Part shown: positions 1-6,105 of the stretch, in pieces
Position numbering within the stretch: position 1 is the stretch's first letter
Layout: every line of letters begins with the position of its first letter
NCBI GenBank assembly: GCA_017577925.1
Contig: PKQU01000029.1
Location: forward strand, 1 to 13,532
Source of the DNA: Bacillota bacterium
GTDB lineage: Bacteria > Bacillota > Bacilli > Calditerricolales > Calditerricolaceae
Reading direction: 5' to 3'
DNA: 13,532 bases
Program-made: the position numbers and the translations under genes
Notes under the pieces: model-generated
What the model was told of the DNA's origin: nothing
The model's input: only the letters and a program-made list of their open reading frames with translations
Databases searched by the model: none

Positions 1-274
1 AGTGCTCGCTCATATTGGCGTCAAAACGGCTGGAATTGTCCCCGTATGTCAATTCCCGCACCAAACCCGCTTCCTTGAAGAGGCGCAGATTGTTGTACAC
101 CGTGGCCACGCTCAGGTTCGGAAACTGTTTCTCCAGGGCCTTGTAGATCTCGTCGGCCGTAGGGTGGGACATGCTCTCGATCAGATACGCCAGAATGGCG
201 TACCGCTGCGGCGTGATGCGCACGCCATTGGCTTTCAACTTCTCAATCGCTTTTTCGAGCCGATGTGAACGCAT
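1..274 (-). CDS. perR: Peroxide-responsive Fur-family repressor PerR (5' part, cut by window edge)
   Basis: PerR is a dimeric metal-dependent repressor that senses H2O2 by iron-catalysed oxidation of metal-ligand histidines and controls peroxide defence, iron storage and haem genes. The first 91 residues are present and read almost like B. subtilis PerR throughout: GVRITPQRYAIL, then SHPTADEIYKAL with the histidine that corresponds to the oxidised His37, the DNA-recognition helix SVATVYNNLRLFKEAGLV, and LTYGDNSSRFD, whose final Asp is a regulatory metal ligand. The C-terminal dimerisation part and the CxxC zinc site lie beyond position 1. ATG at 274 is chosen because GGGAG sits 9 nt upstream; the ATG at 290 is out of frame. 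It follows nth on the same strand with 107 nt between them, and has its own promoter and a Per-box candidate. PerR rather than Fur or Zur is favoured by the near identity of the DNA-binding half. Confidence 0.95.
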   Translation of the reverse strand, partial: MRSHRLEKAIEKLKANGVRITPQRYAILAYLIESMSHPTADEIYKALEKQFPNLSVATVYNNLRLFKEAGLVRELTYGDNSSRFDANMSEH

Positions 275-329
275 GGGTGTGCACTCCCATCAAGAAGAAA
301 AACCATCAGGTATTGGCTGGTACGCCCCT

Positions 330-344
330 TTAAAATTCTTATCA
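330..344 (-). promoter_or_regulatory. Candidate Per box (PerR autoregulation site)
   Basis: The 15-mer TTAAAATTCTTATCA matches the Per-box consensus TTATAATNATTATAA at 11 of 14 defined positions. It lies just downstream of the predicted perR -10 element, about where the transcript would start, so bound PerR would block transcription. PerR autoregulates its own gene in B. subtilis. The site is inferred from the match and its position only. Confidence 0.5.
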
Positions 345-356
345 ATCTTTATAGAT

Positions 357-385
357 AGTTTACGTTTCCCTTTATCCCTTGTCAA
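357..385 (-). promoter_or_regulatory. perR promoter (sigma-A type)
   Basis: On the minus strand a perfect -35 TTGACA (380-385) is followed after 17 nt by TAAACT (357-362, 4 of 6 to TATAAT). Transcription would start near 350, leaving a leader of about 75 nt before the perR ATG. The -35 hexamer overlaps the stop codon of nth (382-384), so perR can be expressed independently of nth although no terminator separates them. Confidence 0.65.
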
Positions 386-1074
386 CTGAACGACCCGGCG
401 GCCGCGCTTCGGGTTTCCTGCGCGTAGCGACAGTGCGGGCGAATGGGACACGCGCTGCAGCGGGGGTTGCGCGCCGTGCAGATGCGACGTCCGTGCCAGA
501 TGAGCCAGTGATGGGCTTGTGACCACTTTTCCTTCGGGATCACCGCCATCAGCTGTTCCTCGGTTTCACGAACATCGTCGGATTGAGCCAGCCCGATTCG
601 GTTGGCCACGCGAAACACGTGGGTGTCGACGGCGATCGCGGGCACCCCAAAGGCGTTGGAAAGGACCACGTTGGCCGTCTTTCGCCCCACGCCGGGCAGG
701 GCTTCCAGCTCCTCCCGCGTGCGGGGCACCTCGCCGTTGTGCTTCTCGTGCAGAATGCGGCACGTCGCCAGGATGTTTTTACTCTTATTCTTATACAACC
801 CTAGCCCGCGAATTTCCCGTTCCAGTTCCTCCTGCGTCAAGCGAAGGTAGTCCTCCGGCCGCTTGTACTTTTCAAACAGCGTCGCCGTGACCTCGTTCAC
901 CTTTTTGTCCGTACACTGAGCCGAGAGGATCGTCGCAATCAAGAGCTCGAACGGATTGCGAAAGTTGAGCTCGCAGCGGGCTTCGGGGTATAATGCTTCG
1001 AGCTCCCGCAACACCGTGGCAACCGGTACATCCGCTGCATGGCGTGCGGTACGCGACCGATGACCTTTGCCCAT
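382..1074 (-). CDS. nth: Endonuclease III (DNA glycosylase/AP lyase)
   Basis: Nth removes oxidised pyrimidines from DNA and cleaves the abasic site in base-excision repair. The 230-residue protein has normal family length. The helix-hairpin-helix is LPGVGRKTANVV (126-137) with the catalytic lysine at 132; the catalytic Asp150 is in AVDTHVFRV. The C-terminal [4Fe-4S] loop is complete, C-x6-C-x2-C-x5-C at Cys199, 206, 209 and 215. A lysine rather than serine in the hairpin separates it from MutY, as does the absence of a MutY C-terminal domain. ATG at 1074 is chosen because GGGAGG lies 7 nt upstream; the frame stays open to 1536 but that part is antisense to yfhH. A TATACT (1145-1150) with a CAGACA -35 18 nt away is a plausible promoter in the gap shared with divergent yfhH. 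perR follows 107 nt downstream. Confidence 0.96.
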   Translation of the reverse strand: MGKGHRSRTARHAADVPVATVLRELEALYPEARCELNFRNPFELLIATILSAQCTDKKVNEVTATLFEKYKRPEDYLRLTQEELEREIRGLGLYKNKSKNILATCRILHEKHNGEVPRTREELEALPGVGRKTANVVLSNAFGVPAIAVDTHVFRVANRIGLAQSDDVRETEEQLMAVIPKEKWSQAHHWLIWHGRRICTARNPRCSACPIRPHCRYAQETRSAAAGSFS

Positions 1075-1144
1075 GCCGATTCCTCCCTTGACCTGCGCGC
1101 CTTGGCAGCCACTGTCGCTCCCTTTCGGACCGCCCACCGTCTTA

Positions 1145-1174
1145 GTATACCATCTCCCGTCTTCCCATGTCTGA
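1145..1174 (-). promoter_or_regulatory. Possible nth promoter in the nth/yfhH divergent gap
   Basis: Reading leftwards, TATACT (1145-1150, 5 of 6) is preceded after an 18-nt spacer by CAGACA (4 of 6). The start would be near 1138, about 64 nt upstream of the nth ATG. I see no comparably good pair for yfhH on the plus strand, although the TATAC core is nearly symmetric and might serve both directions. Confidence 0.35.
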
Positions 1175-1186
1175 GGAGGGACGACC

Positions 1187-1492
1187 ATGAACCGACGGCT
1201 AAGCGACCTGACGCCCGACGAATTGCGGCGGGAAATCGACCGCCTGCAACGGGATGTGGAAACCAAGCGCAACCAGGGGCTCATGGCGGAAGCAGAGGTG
1301 CTGGAGCAGCGCCTCTTCCTGGCCAAATCGTACCTGTGCGACCCGCGCGCCTTTCGCCCCGGGGAGACGTATCGCGTCGTCGGCGAAGACCGGCCCTTCC
1401 GCCTGGACTTTGTTCGCGGCGTAATGGCCTGGGGCCATCTCGAAGGGGAGACGGAGGCGCGCGCCTTCCCCCTCGGTCGGCTGTACCGATAG
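1187..1492 (+). CDS. yfhH: YfhH family protein (DUF1811)
   Basis: This 101-residue protein matches B. subtilis YfhH in length and pattern. The N-terminal LSDLTPDELRREI is followed by a charged helix of about 30 residues, then VLEQRLFLAKSYLCDP, then the family hallmark RPGETYRV near residues 61-68, and a C-terminal beta-rich part with GVMAWG. It has no signal peptide or membrane segment, so it is presumably cytoplasmic; its biochemical role is unknown. The ATG follows GAGGAGGG by 6 nt. It is divergent from nth (112-nt gap) and ends at a strong terminator shared with the convergent adenosyltransferase gene. In B. subtilis yfhH lies near mutY, another oxidised-base repair glycosylase; the neighbour here is nth. 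This may be chance. Confidence 0.88.
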   Translation: MNRRLSDLTPDELRREIDRLQRDVETKRNQGLMAEAEVLEQRLFLAKSYLCDPRAFRPGETYRVVGEDRPFRLDFVRGVMAWGHLEGETEARAFPLGRLYR

Positions 1493-1528
1493 TTCCGGAA
1501 CCCCTGTGCCTTGCCGAACACGCAAATC

Positions 1529-1562
1529 GCCCCCATCCGTCAGGCGGATGGGGGCTTGTTCT
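1529..1562. terminator. Bidirectional terminator between yfhH and pduO-type gene
   Basis: A perfect 11-bp stem (1529-1539 with 1545-1555, GCCCCCATCCG and complement) has a 5-nt loop and is followed by TTGTTCT on the plus strand. On the minus strand the run after the stem is ATTTGCG, a weaker tail. It lies between the ends of two convergent genes and can serve both. Confidence 0.8.
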
Positions 1563-1611
1563 GCGCCGCCGTACCATACGCGGCCGCACCCACGGCCCAA
1601 TCCCTTCTCCC

Positions 1612-2172
1612 CTAATCCTCATCCCCCTCGTGCAGCGTTGGTTCCGGGCAGCCCAATCGCTGGTTGACATAGCGCGCCAGCACGAACAGATAGTCGGAGA
1701 GCCGGTTTAGATAGCGGACGACAACGGGGTTGATGGCCTCCTCGGCTGCCACGCGCACCGCCGCCCGCTCGGCCCGCCGCACGACGGTGCGGGCCACATG
1801 CAGCGCGGCGCCGGCCGGATGCCCTCCCGGCAGGATGAAGTTCGCCAGCGGGGGGAGCTGGACCTCCAAGGTGTCGATCTGCCGCTCCAGGGCAACCACG
1901 TCGTCGTCGCCGATCGGCCAGCCGACTGGCCTGTCCGGCGGCGTGGCCAGTTCCGCCCCGACGTGGAACAGCTTCGTCTGCACCACAGCCAGCTGCCGAC
2001 GCACCTCGTCCCATTCGGGGCCGGCGGGCAGCAAGGCCAGCGCCAGACCAATGCACGAGTTGGCTTCGTCGCACGTCCCGTACGCCTCTACGCGGGCCGC
2101 GTGCTTGGGCACGCGCACCCCGTGGATCAGCGACGTCTCCCCTTTGTCTCCGGAACGCGTGTAGATGCGCAC
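1612..2172 (-). CDS. pduO: PduO-type cob(I)alamin adenosyltransferase
   Basis: The enzyme transfers the 5'-deoxyadenosyl group of ATP to cob(I)alamin or cob(I)yrinic acid diamide, giving the B12 coenzyme form. The 186-residue protein has the family signatures in order: YTRSGDKGETSL (4-15, ATP-binding N-terminus), RVEAYGTCDEANSCIGL (27-43), FILPGG (112-117), LHVARTVVRRAER (124-136) and the C-terminal YLNRLSDYLFVLAR (154-167). Length and motifs match B. subtilis YvqK. The start is GTG at 2172, with AGGAGAG 4 nt upstream. It lies 82 nt downstream of bcp on the same strand and may be cotranscribed with it; no B12-riboswitch-like leader fits in that gap. Adenosylcobalamin-dependent enzymes are not encoded in the window. 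Confidence 0.93.
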   Translation of the reverse strand: MRIYTRSGDKGETSLIHGVRVPKHAARVEAYGTCDEANSCIGLALALLPAGPEWDEVRRQLAVVQTKLFHVGAELATPPDRPVGWPIGDDDVVALERQIDTLEVQLPPLANFILPGGHPAGAALHVARTVVRRAERAAVRVAAEEAINPVVVRYLNRLSDYLFVLARYVNQRLGCPEPTLHEGDED

Positions 2173-2254
2173 GTGTCTCTCCTCTCCTAACGTGTGAATG
2201 TTCTGCCGTTTTCCCGTCGGCGGGAGCCGGCCATCCCGCCCGGCCTCCTTCCTT

Positions 2255-2728
2255 TCAGGCCAGGTGCTCGCGCACGAACGCCAGCACCTCTTCGGCGTGG
2301 CCGTCCACTTTCACCTTGCGCCAGATTTTCGCAATGTTCCCCCCACGGTCGATGACAAAGGTGGACCGCTCGATGCCCATGTACGTCTTCCCGAAGTTCT
2401 TCTTCTCCTTCCACACCCCGTAGCGCCGGCAAACCTCGGCCTCGGTGTCGCTGAGAAGCGGGAAGGGAATGTTGTGTTTGGCAGCAAACTTTTCATGGGA
2501 CGCCACATCATCGGTGCTGACGCCCAAGATCACGGTATCGGCCGCGGCAAAAGCGTCGGCCAGGCGCGAAAAATCGGCCGCCTCGCGCGTGCACCCCGGC
2601 GTCATGTCCTTCGGATAGAAGTACAGCACCACGTTCCGGCCCCGAAAGTCCGACAGGGAGAGGGTTTTCCCTCCCGTGGCAGGCAGCGTGAAATCGGGCG
2701 CCGGTTGCCCAACGGTCAACTCGTCCAT
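2255..2728 (-). CDS. bcp: Thiol peroxidase Bcp (PrxQ-type peroxiredoxin)
   Basis: Bcp reduces H2O2 and organic peroxides through a peroxidatic cysteine, with thioredoxin as usual electron donor. The 157-residue protein is a complete thioredoxin-fold peroxiredoxin: APDFTLP (10-16), LYFYPKDMTPGC (35-46) with peroxidatic Cys46 and Thr43, SDTEAEVCRRYGVW (93-106), and STFVID with a conserved C-terminal strand. The resolving cysteine normally five residues after the peroxidatic one is Ala51 here; the only other cysteine is Cys100. ATG at 2728 has GGAGGGG 7 nt upstream. A perfect TATAAT lies 45 nt upstream of the ATG. In B. subtilis the homologue ygaF sits beside perR and gsaB, so the location supports the assignment; the PerR and haem genes are both within about 4 kb here. 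Confidence 0.94.
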   Translation of the reverse strand: MDELTVGQPAPDFTLPATGGKTLSLSDFRGRNVVLYFYPKDMTPGCTREAADFSRLADAFAAADTVILGVSTDDVASHEKFAAKHNIPFPLLSDTEAEVCRRYGVWKEKKNFGKTYMGIERSTFVIDRGGNIAKIWRKVKVDGHAEEVLAFVREHLA

Positions 2729-2772
2729 CTCCTGTCCCCTCCTCGTGTCCCAGCGGTCCGCCTGTCTTTTCC

Positions 2773-2802
2773 ATTATACCTCGCCTGTCGCCGGTTCATC
2801 CA
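2773..2802 (-). promoter_or_regulatory. bcp promoter
   Basis: A perfect -10 TATAAT (2773-2778, minus strand) lies 45 nt upstream of the bcp ATG. The best -35 is weak, TGGATG after 18 nt. It sits in the 120-nt gap after the ABC operon. The gap also has a 6-bp GC hairpin (2811-2816 with 2823-2828) without a T-tract, so bcp may receive some readthrough from the operon. Confidence 0.5.
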
Positions 2803-2848
2803 TGACACCCCCGGTGACGCCGCACCGGCCTCCCACCCAAACGCCCCG

Positions 2849-3646
2849 CTACGACCCAACCCCCCGGTAGCGCCGCACGCCGGCGTTCCACGCCCACAGG
2901 CCGAGGGCAAAGACGACCGCCCCCACCACCGGCGTGGCGGCAGCATAAACGTAGTAGGTTTCCCGCCCCAGGAAGTAGGACGACGGGTACAGGCCGACGT
3001 AGGCGAAGGGCAGGATCCAGGTGAGCACAATGCGGATCAGGCGGTTGTAGATGTCGACCGGGTAGCGGCCGTAGTTTTGGAGGTTCCACACCATCGGGGC
3101 GATGCCCGTCTTGGCGTCGGCGAAAAAGCCGATGGCGGCAATGGCCACGTAGATGCCGGCATACACGAGCACGCTGCCCACCACGAGCAGGAGGAACACC
3201 AGCGGGTCATACCACGTCAAATCGAGACCGAGCCGATAGCCGGCATAGCCCATGATGATCAGGCCGGTCACCACGCCGAACAAGGCCTCGGGATCCAGGT
3301 TTTCCAGGCACACTTGGGCAAGGCTGTGGATCGGACGTGTCAGGACGCGGTCGATTTCACCGCGGAGAATGTAGCGCTCCTGAAAGTCCCACAGGTTGAA
3401 CAGGCACGCAAAAATCCCGTACGGGACGAGGAAATACCCATAGATGAACAGGATCTCGTCGCGACTCCAGCCGCCCAGCGTCGGGACGTGGGTAAAGACG
3501 ACCAGGATGAAGACGAGGTTGACCAGCTGCCAGACCACATCGGTGAGCCCCTGCACAAGAAAATCGTACCGGTAGGCCATGCGCGCCTTGAGGTACTGGG
3601 CCAAGTACACCCAAAACAGGGAAAGCAACCGCCACACGTCCGTCAT
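2849..3646 (-). CDS. ABC-2 type transporter permease (COG3694-like)
   Basis: This 265-residue membrane protein has about six hydrophobic segments (roughly 32-53, 65-86, 121-138, 148-175, 205-224 and 232-254). A cytoplasmic loop near 95-105 reads LRGEIDRVLTRP, similar to the G-x-D-x-x-L-x-RP pattern of the permease partner of the COG4586/4587/3694 exporters. The ATG at 3646 overlaps the stop of the upstream permease by four bases (ATGA), showing translational coupling; the frame could extend to 3721 but that part lies inside the neighbour. With the ATPase and the second permease it would form a heteromeric exporter. The substrate cannot be read from sequence; relatives are annotated as drug or lipid exporters mainly by similarity. 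Confidence 0.85.
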   Translation of the reverse strand: MTDVWRLLSLFWVYLAQYLKARMAYRYDFLVQGLTDVVWQLVNLVFILVVFTHVPTLGGWSRDEILFIYGYFLVPYGIFACLFNLWDFQERYILRGEIDRVLTRPIHSLAQVCLENLDPEALFGVVTGLIIMGYAGYRLGLDLTWYDPLVFLLLVVGSVLVYAGIYVAIAAIGFFADAKTGIAPMVWNLQNYGRYPVDIYNRLIRIVLTWILPFAYVGLYPSSYFLGRETYYVYAAATPVVGAVVFALGLWAWNAGVRRYRGVGS

Positions 3647-4446
3647 CCCCCCTGCACCACCAGCTTCCGGCGGGCCAAGACCCACAGCGCTCGGATCGGC
3701 ACGACAAGCAGGAGACTCCACACCAGCTGCACGAGCAGGGCCTGCTCAATCTGCGCCGTTGTCCACGCCCCCGTGACGATCATTGTGGGCAGATAGCTGA
3801 TGGCCTGGAACGGCAAGAGGACGAGGATCGCCCGCGCCCATTCGGGAAAGAGGGAAAGGGGAAGGATGAGCCCGGAAAACAGGTCGACGACGACGCGCTT
3901 GGCGTACATCAGGCCTTCATTGTTGAGCAGGAAGAAGGCCATGAGACCGGTGAGAAGGTTGAGCTGGGTGTTGATGACAAAGCTCAGCAGCAGGCTGAGG
4001 GCAAACAACCCCCAGGTGTGCGGACTTTCGGGCAGATCCACCGGCAACAGGAAGGAGACCAACACCATACCCGGAACCGAAAAAAAGCACAGCCGAAAGA
4101 GCCCTTCGCCCAACGCCTGCATCGCCTTGACCACCAGGTAGTTGTAGGGGCGAATCAGCTCCACGGCCACGCGTCCTTCGCGGATCTCCTGCGCCATCTC
4201 CCGGTCCACGTTGTTGAAATAGAAGGAGCGTGCCATCCAAGCCACGGCCACATAGGTGGTCATCTGGGTGGCCGTCAGCCCGCCCAGGGTGGTCTCCCCC
4301 TGGTACAAGGCCTTCCACAAGAAGTAGTACGCCCCGATGTTGATCGTGTAGACGGCAATGCCGCTGTAGTAGTTGACCCGGTAGGCCAGCATCAGCAAAA
4401 AGCGCAGGCGCACCCATTCGACGTAGGGACGGAGGGCCGTCCACAT
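3643..4446 (-). CDS. ABC-2 type transporter permease (COG4587-like)
   Basis: This 267-residue protein has about six membrane segments (roughly 28-46, 62-75, 117-136, 145-172, 186-200 and 232-257). The loop IREGRVAVELIRP (88-100) and LPFQAISYLPTMIVTG (211-226) are typical of the first permease in COG4586/4587/3694 operons. The start is uncertain. ATG at 4446 is chosen because the protein then begins directly with the amphipathic helix expected in the family, but it lacks a clear ribosome binding site. A GTG at 4506, overlapping the ATPase stop by 8 nt with GAGGGG 7 nt upstream, would add 20 residues rich in Trp, Pro and Arg. Its stop overlaps the next permease by ATGA. Confidence 0.82.
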   Translation of the reverse strand: MWTALRPYVEWVRLRFLLMLAYRVNYYSGIAVYTINIGAYYFLWKALYQGETTLGGLTATQMTTYVAVAWMARSFYFNNVDREMAQEIREGRVAVELIRPYNYLVVKAMQALGEGLFRLCFFSVPGMVLVSFLLPVDLPESPHTWGLFALSLLLSFVINTQLNLLTGLMAFFLLNNEGLMYAKRVVVDLFSGLILPLSLFPEWARAILVLLPFQAISYLPTMIVTGAWTTAQIEQALLVQLVWSLLLVVPIRALWVLARRKLVVQGG

Positions 4447-4498
4447 CCGCGCCAGACCAGCGGCGGGCCGGCACCACCACCAGGGGTTCCGCTCCGGG

Positions 4499-5506
4499 CT
4501 ACGCACGGGCCATCCCCTCGGCATAGATGCGGCTGACGATCTCTTCCGTGCTCGTCTCCTCGACGCGTACGTCGGTCACGGGATAGGTCTGGAGGCGGGC
4601 CAACAGGCTGGACACCAAGGCCCCGTCCCCCTGATGCAGCACGGCCCGGCTGCGATACGGGTGCTCCTGCTCCCAAGTGACGGGCAAGTCCGCCGTATGG
4701 CGGTTCAGGTCCTCAACGGGCACCGGTCGGGCAAACTCGACCACCACCCGCTTTTCCTCTGCCCACCGCCGGCGCAACTCCTCGAGGCTGCCGTCGTAGA
4801 GGATGCGCCCCTTGTCGAGCATCACCACGCGGGAGCAGAGGGCCTCGATATCCGACAGGTCATGGGTGGTGAGAAGAATCGTCGTTCCATAGGTGCGGTT
4901 CATTTCACGCAAGAACTCGCGCACCTTCATCTTGATCAGCACATCAAGGCCGATCGTCGGCTCGTCGAGAAAGAGAAGCGGCGGGTTGTGCACGAAGGCC
5001 GCCGCTAACTCGCAGCGCATACGCTGGCCGAGGGAGAGCTTGCGTACGGGCCGGTCAAGGAGGTCACCGATGTCCAGCACCTCGATCACGTAGCCCATGT
5101 GGCGGCGGTACACGTCGTCGGGAACGCGATAGACGTGCTGCAGGAGGCGAAACGACTCCTGAACAGCCAGGTCCCACCACAGCTGGCTGCGCTGGCCGAA
5201 CACCACGCCGATGGTGCGGACAAACCGTTCGCGCTCGCGGTGCGGATCCATGCCGTTGACGCGCAAGAAGCCGGCCGTCGGCATCAGGATGCCGGTGAGC
5301 ATCTTGATCGTCGTCGATTTGCCGGCCCCGTTGGCGCCGATATAGCCAACCATCTCCCCCTCCTCAACCAGCAAGTCGATGCCGTTAACGGCGGTGATGG
5401 TGGTGTACTGGCGCGTGAACAGATCGCGAAGCGCCCCGAGCAACCCGGGGCGGCTCTTGTGGGTCTTAAACGTTTTGGTCAAGTTGCGTGCTTCGATGCG
5501 ATACAT
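4499..5506 (-). CDS. ABC transporter ATP-binding protein (COG4586-like exporter ATPase)
   Basis: This 335-residue ATPase would power the two downstream permeases. It has Walker A GANGAGKS (57-64), a Q-loop region reading FGQRSQLWWDL (103-113), characteristic of this exporter subfamily, signature LSLGQ (157-161), Walker B LLFLDEP (177-183) and the H-loop histidine at 215 (TTHDLSD). About 95 residues after the nucleotide-binding domain form a C-terminal extension. ATG at 5506 is chosen because AAGGGA lies 6 nt upstream; a GTG at 5527 directly after the preceding stop lacks a ribosome binding site. It begins 21 nt after the pyrophosphatase-like gene and is followed by both permease genes, so the four genes form one operon. 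Confidence 0.92.
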   Translation of the reverse strand: MYRIEARNLTKTFKTHKSRPGLLGALRDLFTRQYTTITAVNGIDLLVEEGEMVGYIGANGAGKSTTIKMLTGILMPTAGFLRVNGMDPHRERERFVRTIGVVFGQRSQLWWDLAVQESFRLLQHVYRVPDDVYRRHMGYVIEVLDIGDLLDRPVRKLSLGQRMRCELAAAFVHNPPLLFLDEPTIGLDVLIKMKVREFLREMNRTYGTTILLTTHDLSDIEALCSRVVMLDKGRILYDGSLEELRRRWAEEKRVVVEFARPVPVEDLNRHTADLPVTWEQEHPYRSRAVLHQGDGALVSSLLARLQTYPVTDVRVEETSTEEIVSRIYAEGMARA

Positions 5507-5527
5507 ACCCCATCCCTTCTCTGTCAC

Positions 5528-5977
5528 TCAGTCCAGACCGTGCTTTTGCAGGTAGCGGAGCCGCGCTTCGGTCAACACCTCCATCGCCGTTTCCTCGTCG
5601 CCGTAACCGGTTAGCGGGCTGGAGATGGTAAGAAAGGCTTCCAATCGAATGCGGCGCCAGTTCGGGATATCTTCGGGCGTTTTCCACCGCCGCTCGTTCA
5701 GCGGCACGGCCAGGAGCTTGTGGTCGCCGTCCTTGCGCAAGAGGATGCCGATCGGGCGGCACACAAAGGGTTTGCCGACGAGGAGGGGACGATCGGTCAG
5801 CACGACGATGTCGAGGGGCTCTCCGTCGTTGCCGATCGTCTTGGGGATGTGGCCGTAGTTTTCCGGACAGGTCACCTCCAGCGCCTCCGACACCACCCAC
5901 GCGCGCTTCGCCTCGTTCCAGGTGTACCGTTCGCGGCTGTCGCGCGGAATCTCGATGAGGGCCTGTAGCTTTTCCAT
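5528..5977 (-). CDS. Divergent family I inorganic pyrophosphatase-like protein
   Basis: This 149-residue protein resembles family I soluble pyrophosphatases, which hydrolyse PPi in the cytoplasm, but is shorter than the usual 160-180 residues. It keeps IEIP (8-11), NYGHI (40-44), DGEPLDIVV (51-59, matching DGDPVDVLV), CRPIG (73-77) and D-G-D-x-K (83-87) followed by AVP. By eye, against the E. coli enzyme, Glu31, Arg43, Tyr141 and Lys142 have no counterpart and Asp67 is Glu. Catalysis may therefore be altered or lost. ATG at 5977 is chosen because GGAGGTG lies 8 nt upstream. It is the first gene of an operon with an ABC-2 exporter. Bacilli usually rely on a family II enzyme, so this may have another substrate or role. 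Confidence 0.75.
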   Translation of the reverse strand: MEKLQALIEIPRDSRERYTWNEAKRAWVVSEALEVTCPENYGHIPKTIGNDGEPLDIVVLTDRPLLVGKPFVCRPIGILLRKDGDHKLLAVPLNERRWKTPEDIPNWRRIRLEAFLTISSPLTGYGDEETAMEVLTEARLRYLQKHGLD

Positions 5978-6020
5978 CGCCCGTGCACCTCCCCGCAAGT
6001 TCACCAAACGTTCTCCTTCC

Positions 6021-6026
6021 ATTATA
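6021..6026 (-). promoter_or_regulatory. -10 element for the pyrophosphatase-like/ABC operon
   Basis: A perfect TATAAT on the minus strand lies 43 nt upstream of the pyrophosphatase-like ATG. I see no good -35 at 16-18 nt. The plus strand has TACAAT (6039-6044, 5 of 6) about 60 nt upstream of hemL, so this 128-nt gap probably holds two divergent promoters. Confidence 0.45.
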
Positions 6027-6105
6027 AAAAAGGTGCGGTACAATGAGCGAGGACGCCCTCAACCCCGAACATCCCAATCCCTGTCGGCCGAAAGGAGGAA
6101 CCGTG

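Noticed and set aside
1075..1536. N-terminal extension of the nth frame
   Set aside because: The extension is Arg/Ser-rich, antisense to yfhH, and an excellent ribosome binding site precedes ATG 1074.
2195..2254. Terminator or B12 riboswitch between bcp and the adenosyltransferase gene
   Set aside because: There is a 7-bp GGCGGGA/TCCCGCC hairpin but no T-tract, and the gap of 82 nt is too short for a cobalamin riboswitch.
2811..2828. GC hairpin after the last ABC permease as terminator
   Set aside because: The 6-bp stem CCGGTG/CACCGG has no T-tract on either side, so intrinsic termination is unlikely.
2198..3796. 532-codon open frame on the plus strand
   Set aside because: It is antisense to bcp and an ABC permease, both with clear motifs and ribosome binding sites; its His/Gln/Arg/Pro-rich product looks like no family. 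Long antisense frames are expected at this GC content.
6015..6030. Per-box half site upstream of hemL
   Set aside because: Only the right half (ATTATAA) matches; the left half does not, and the match is explained by the minus-strand TATAAT.
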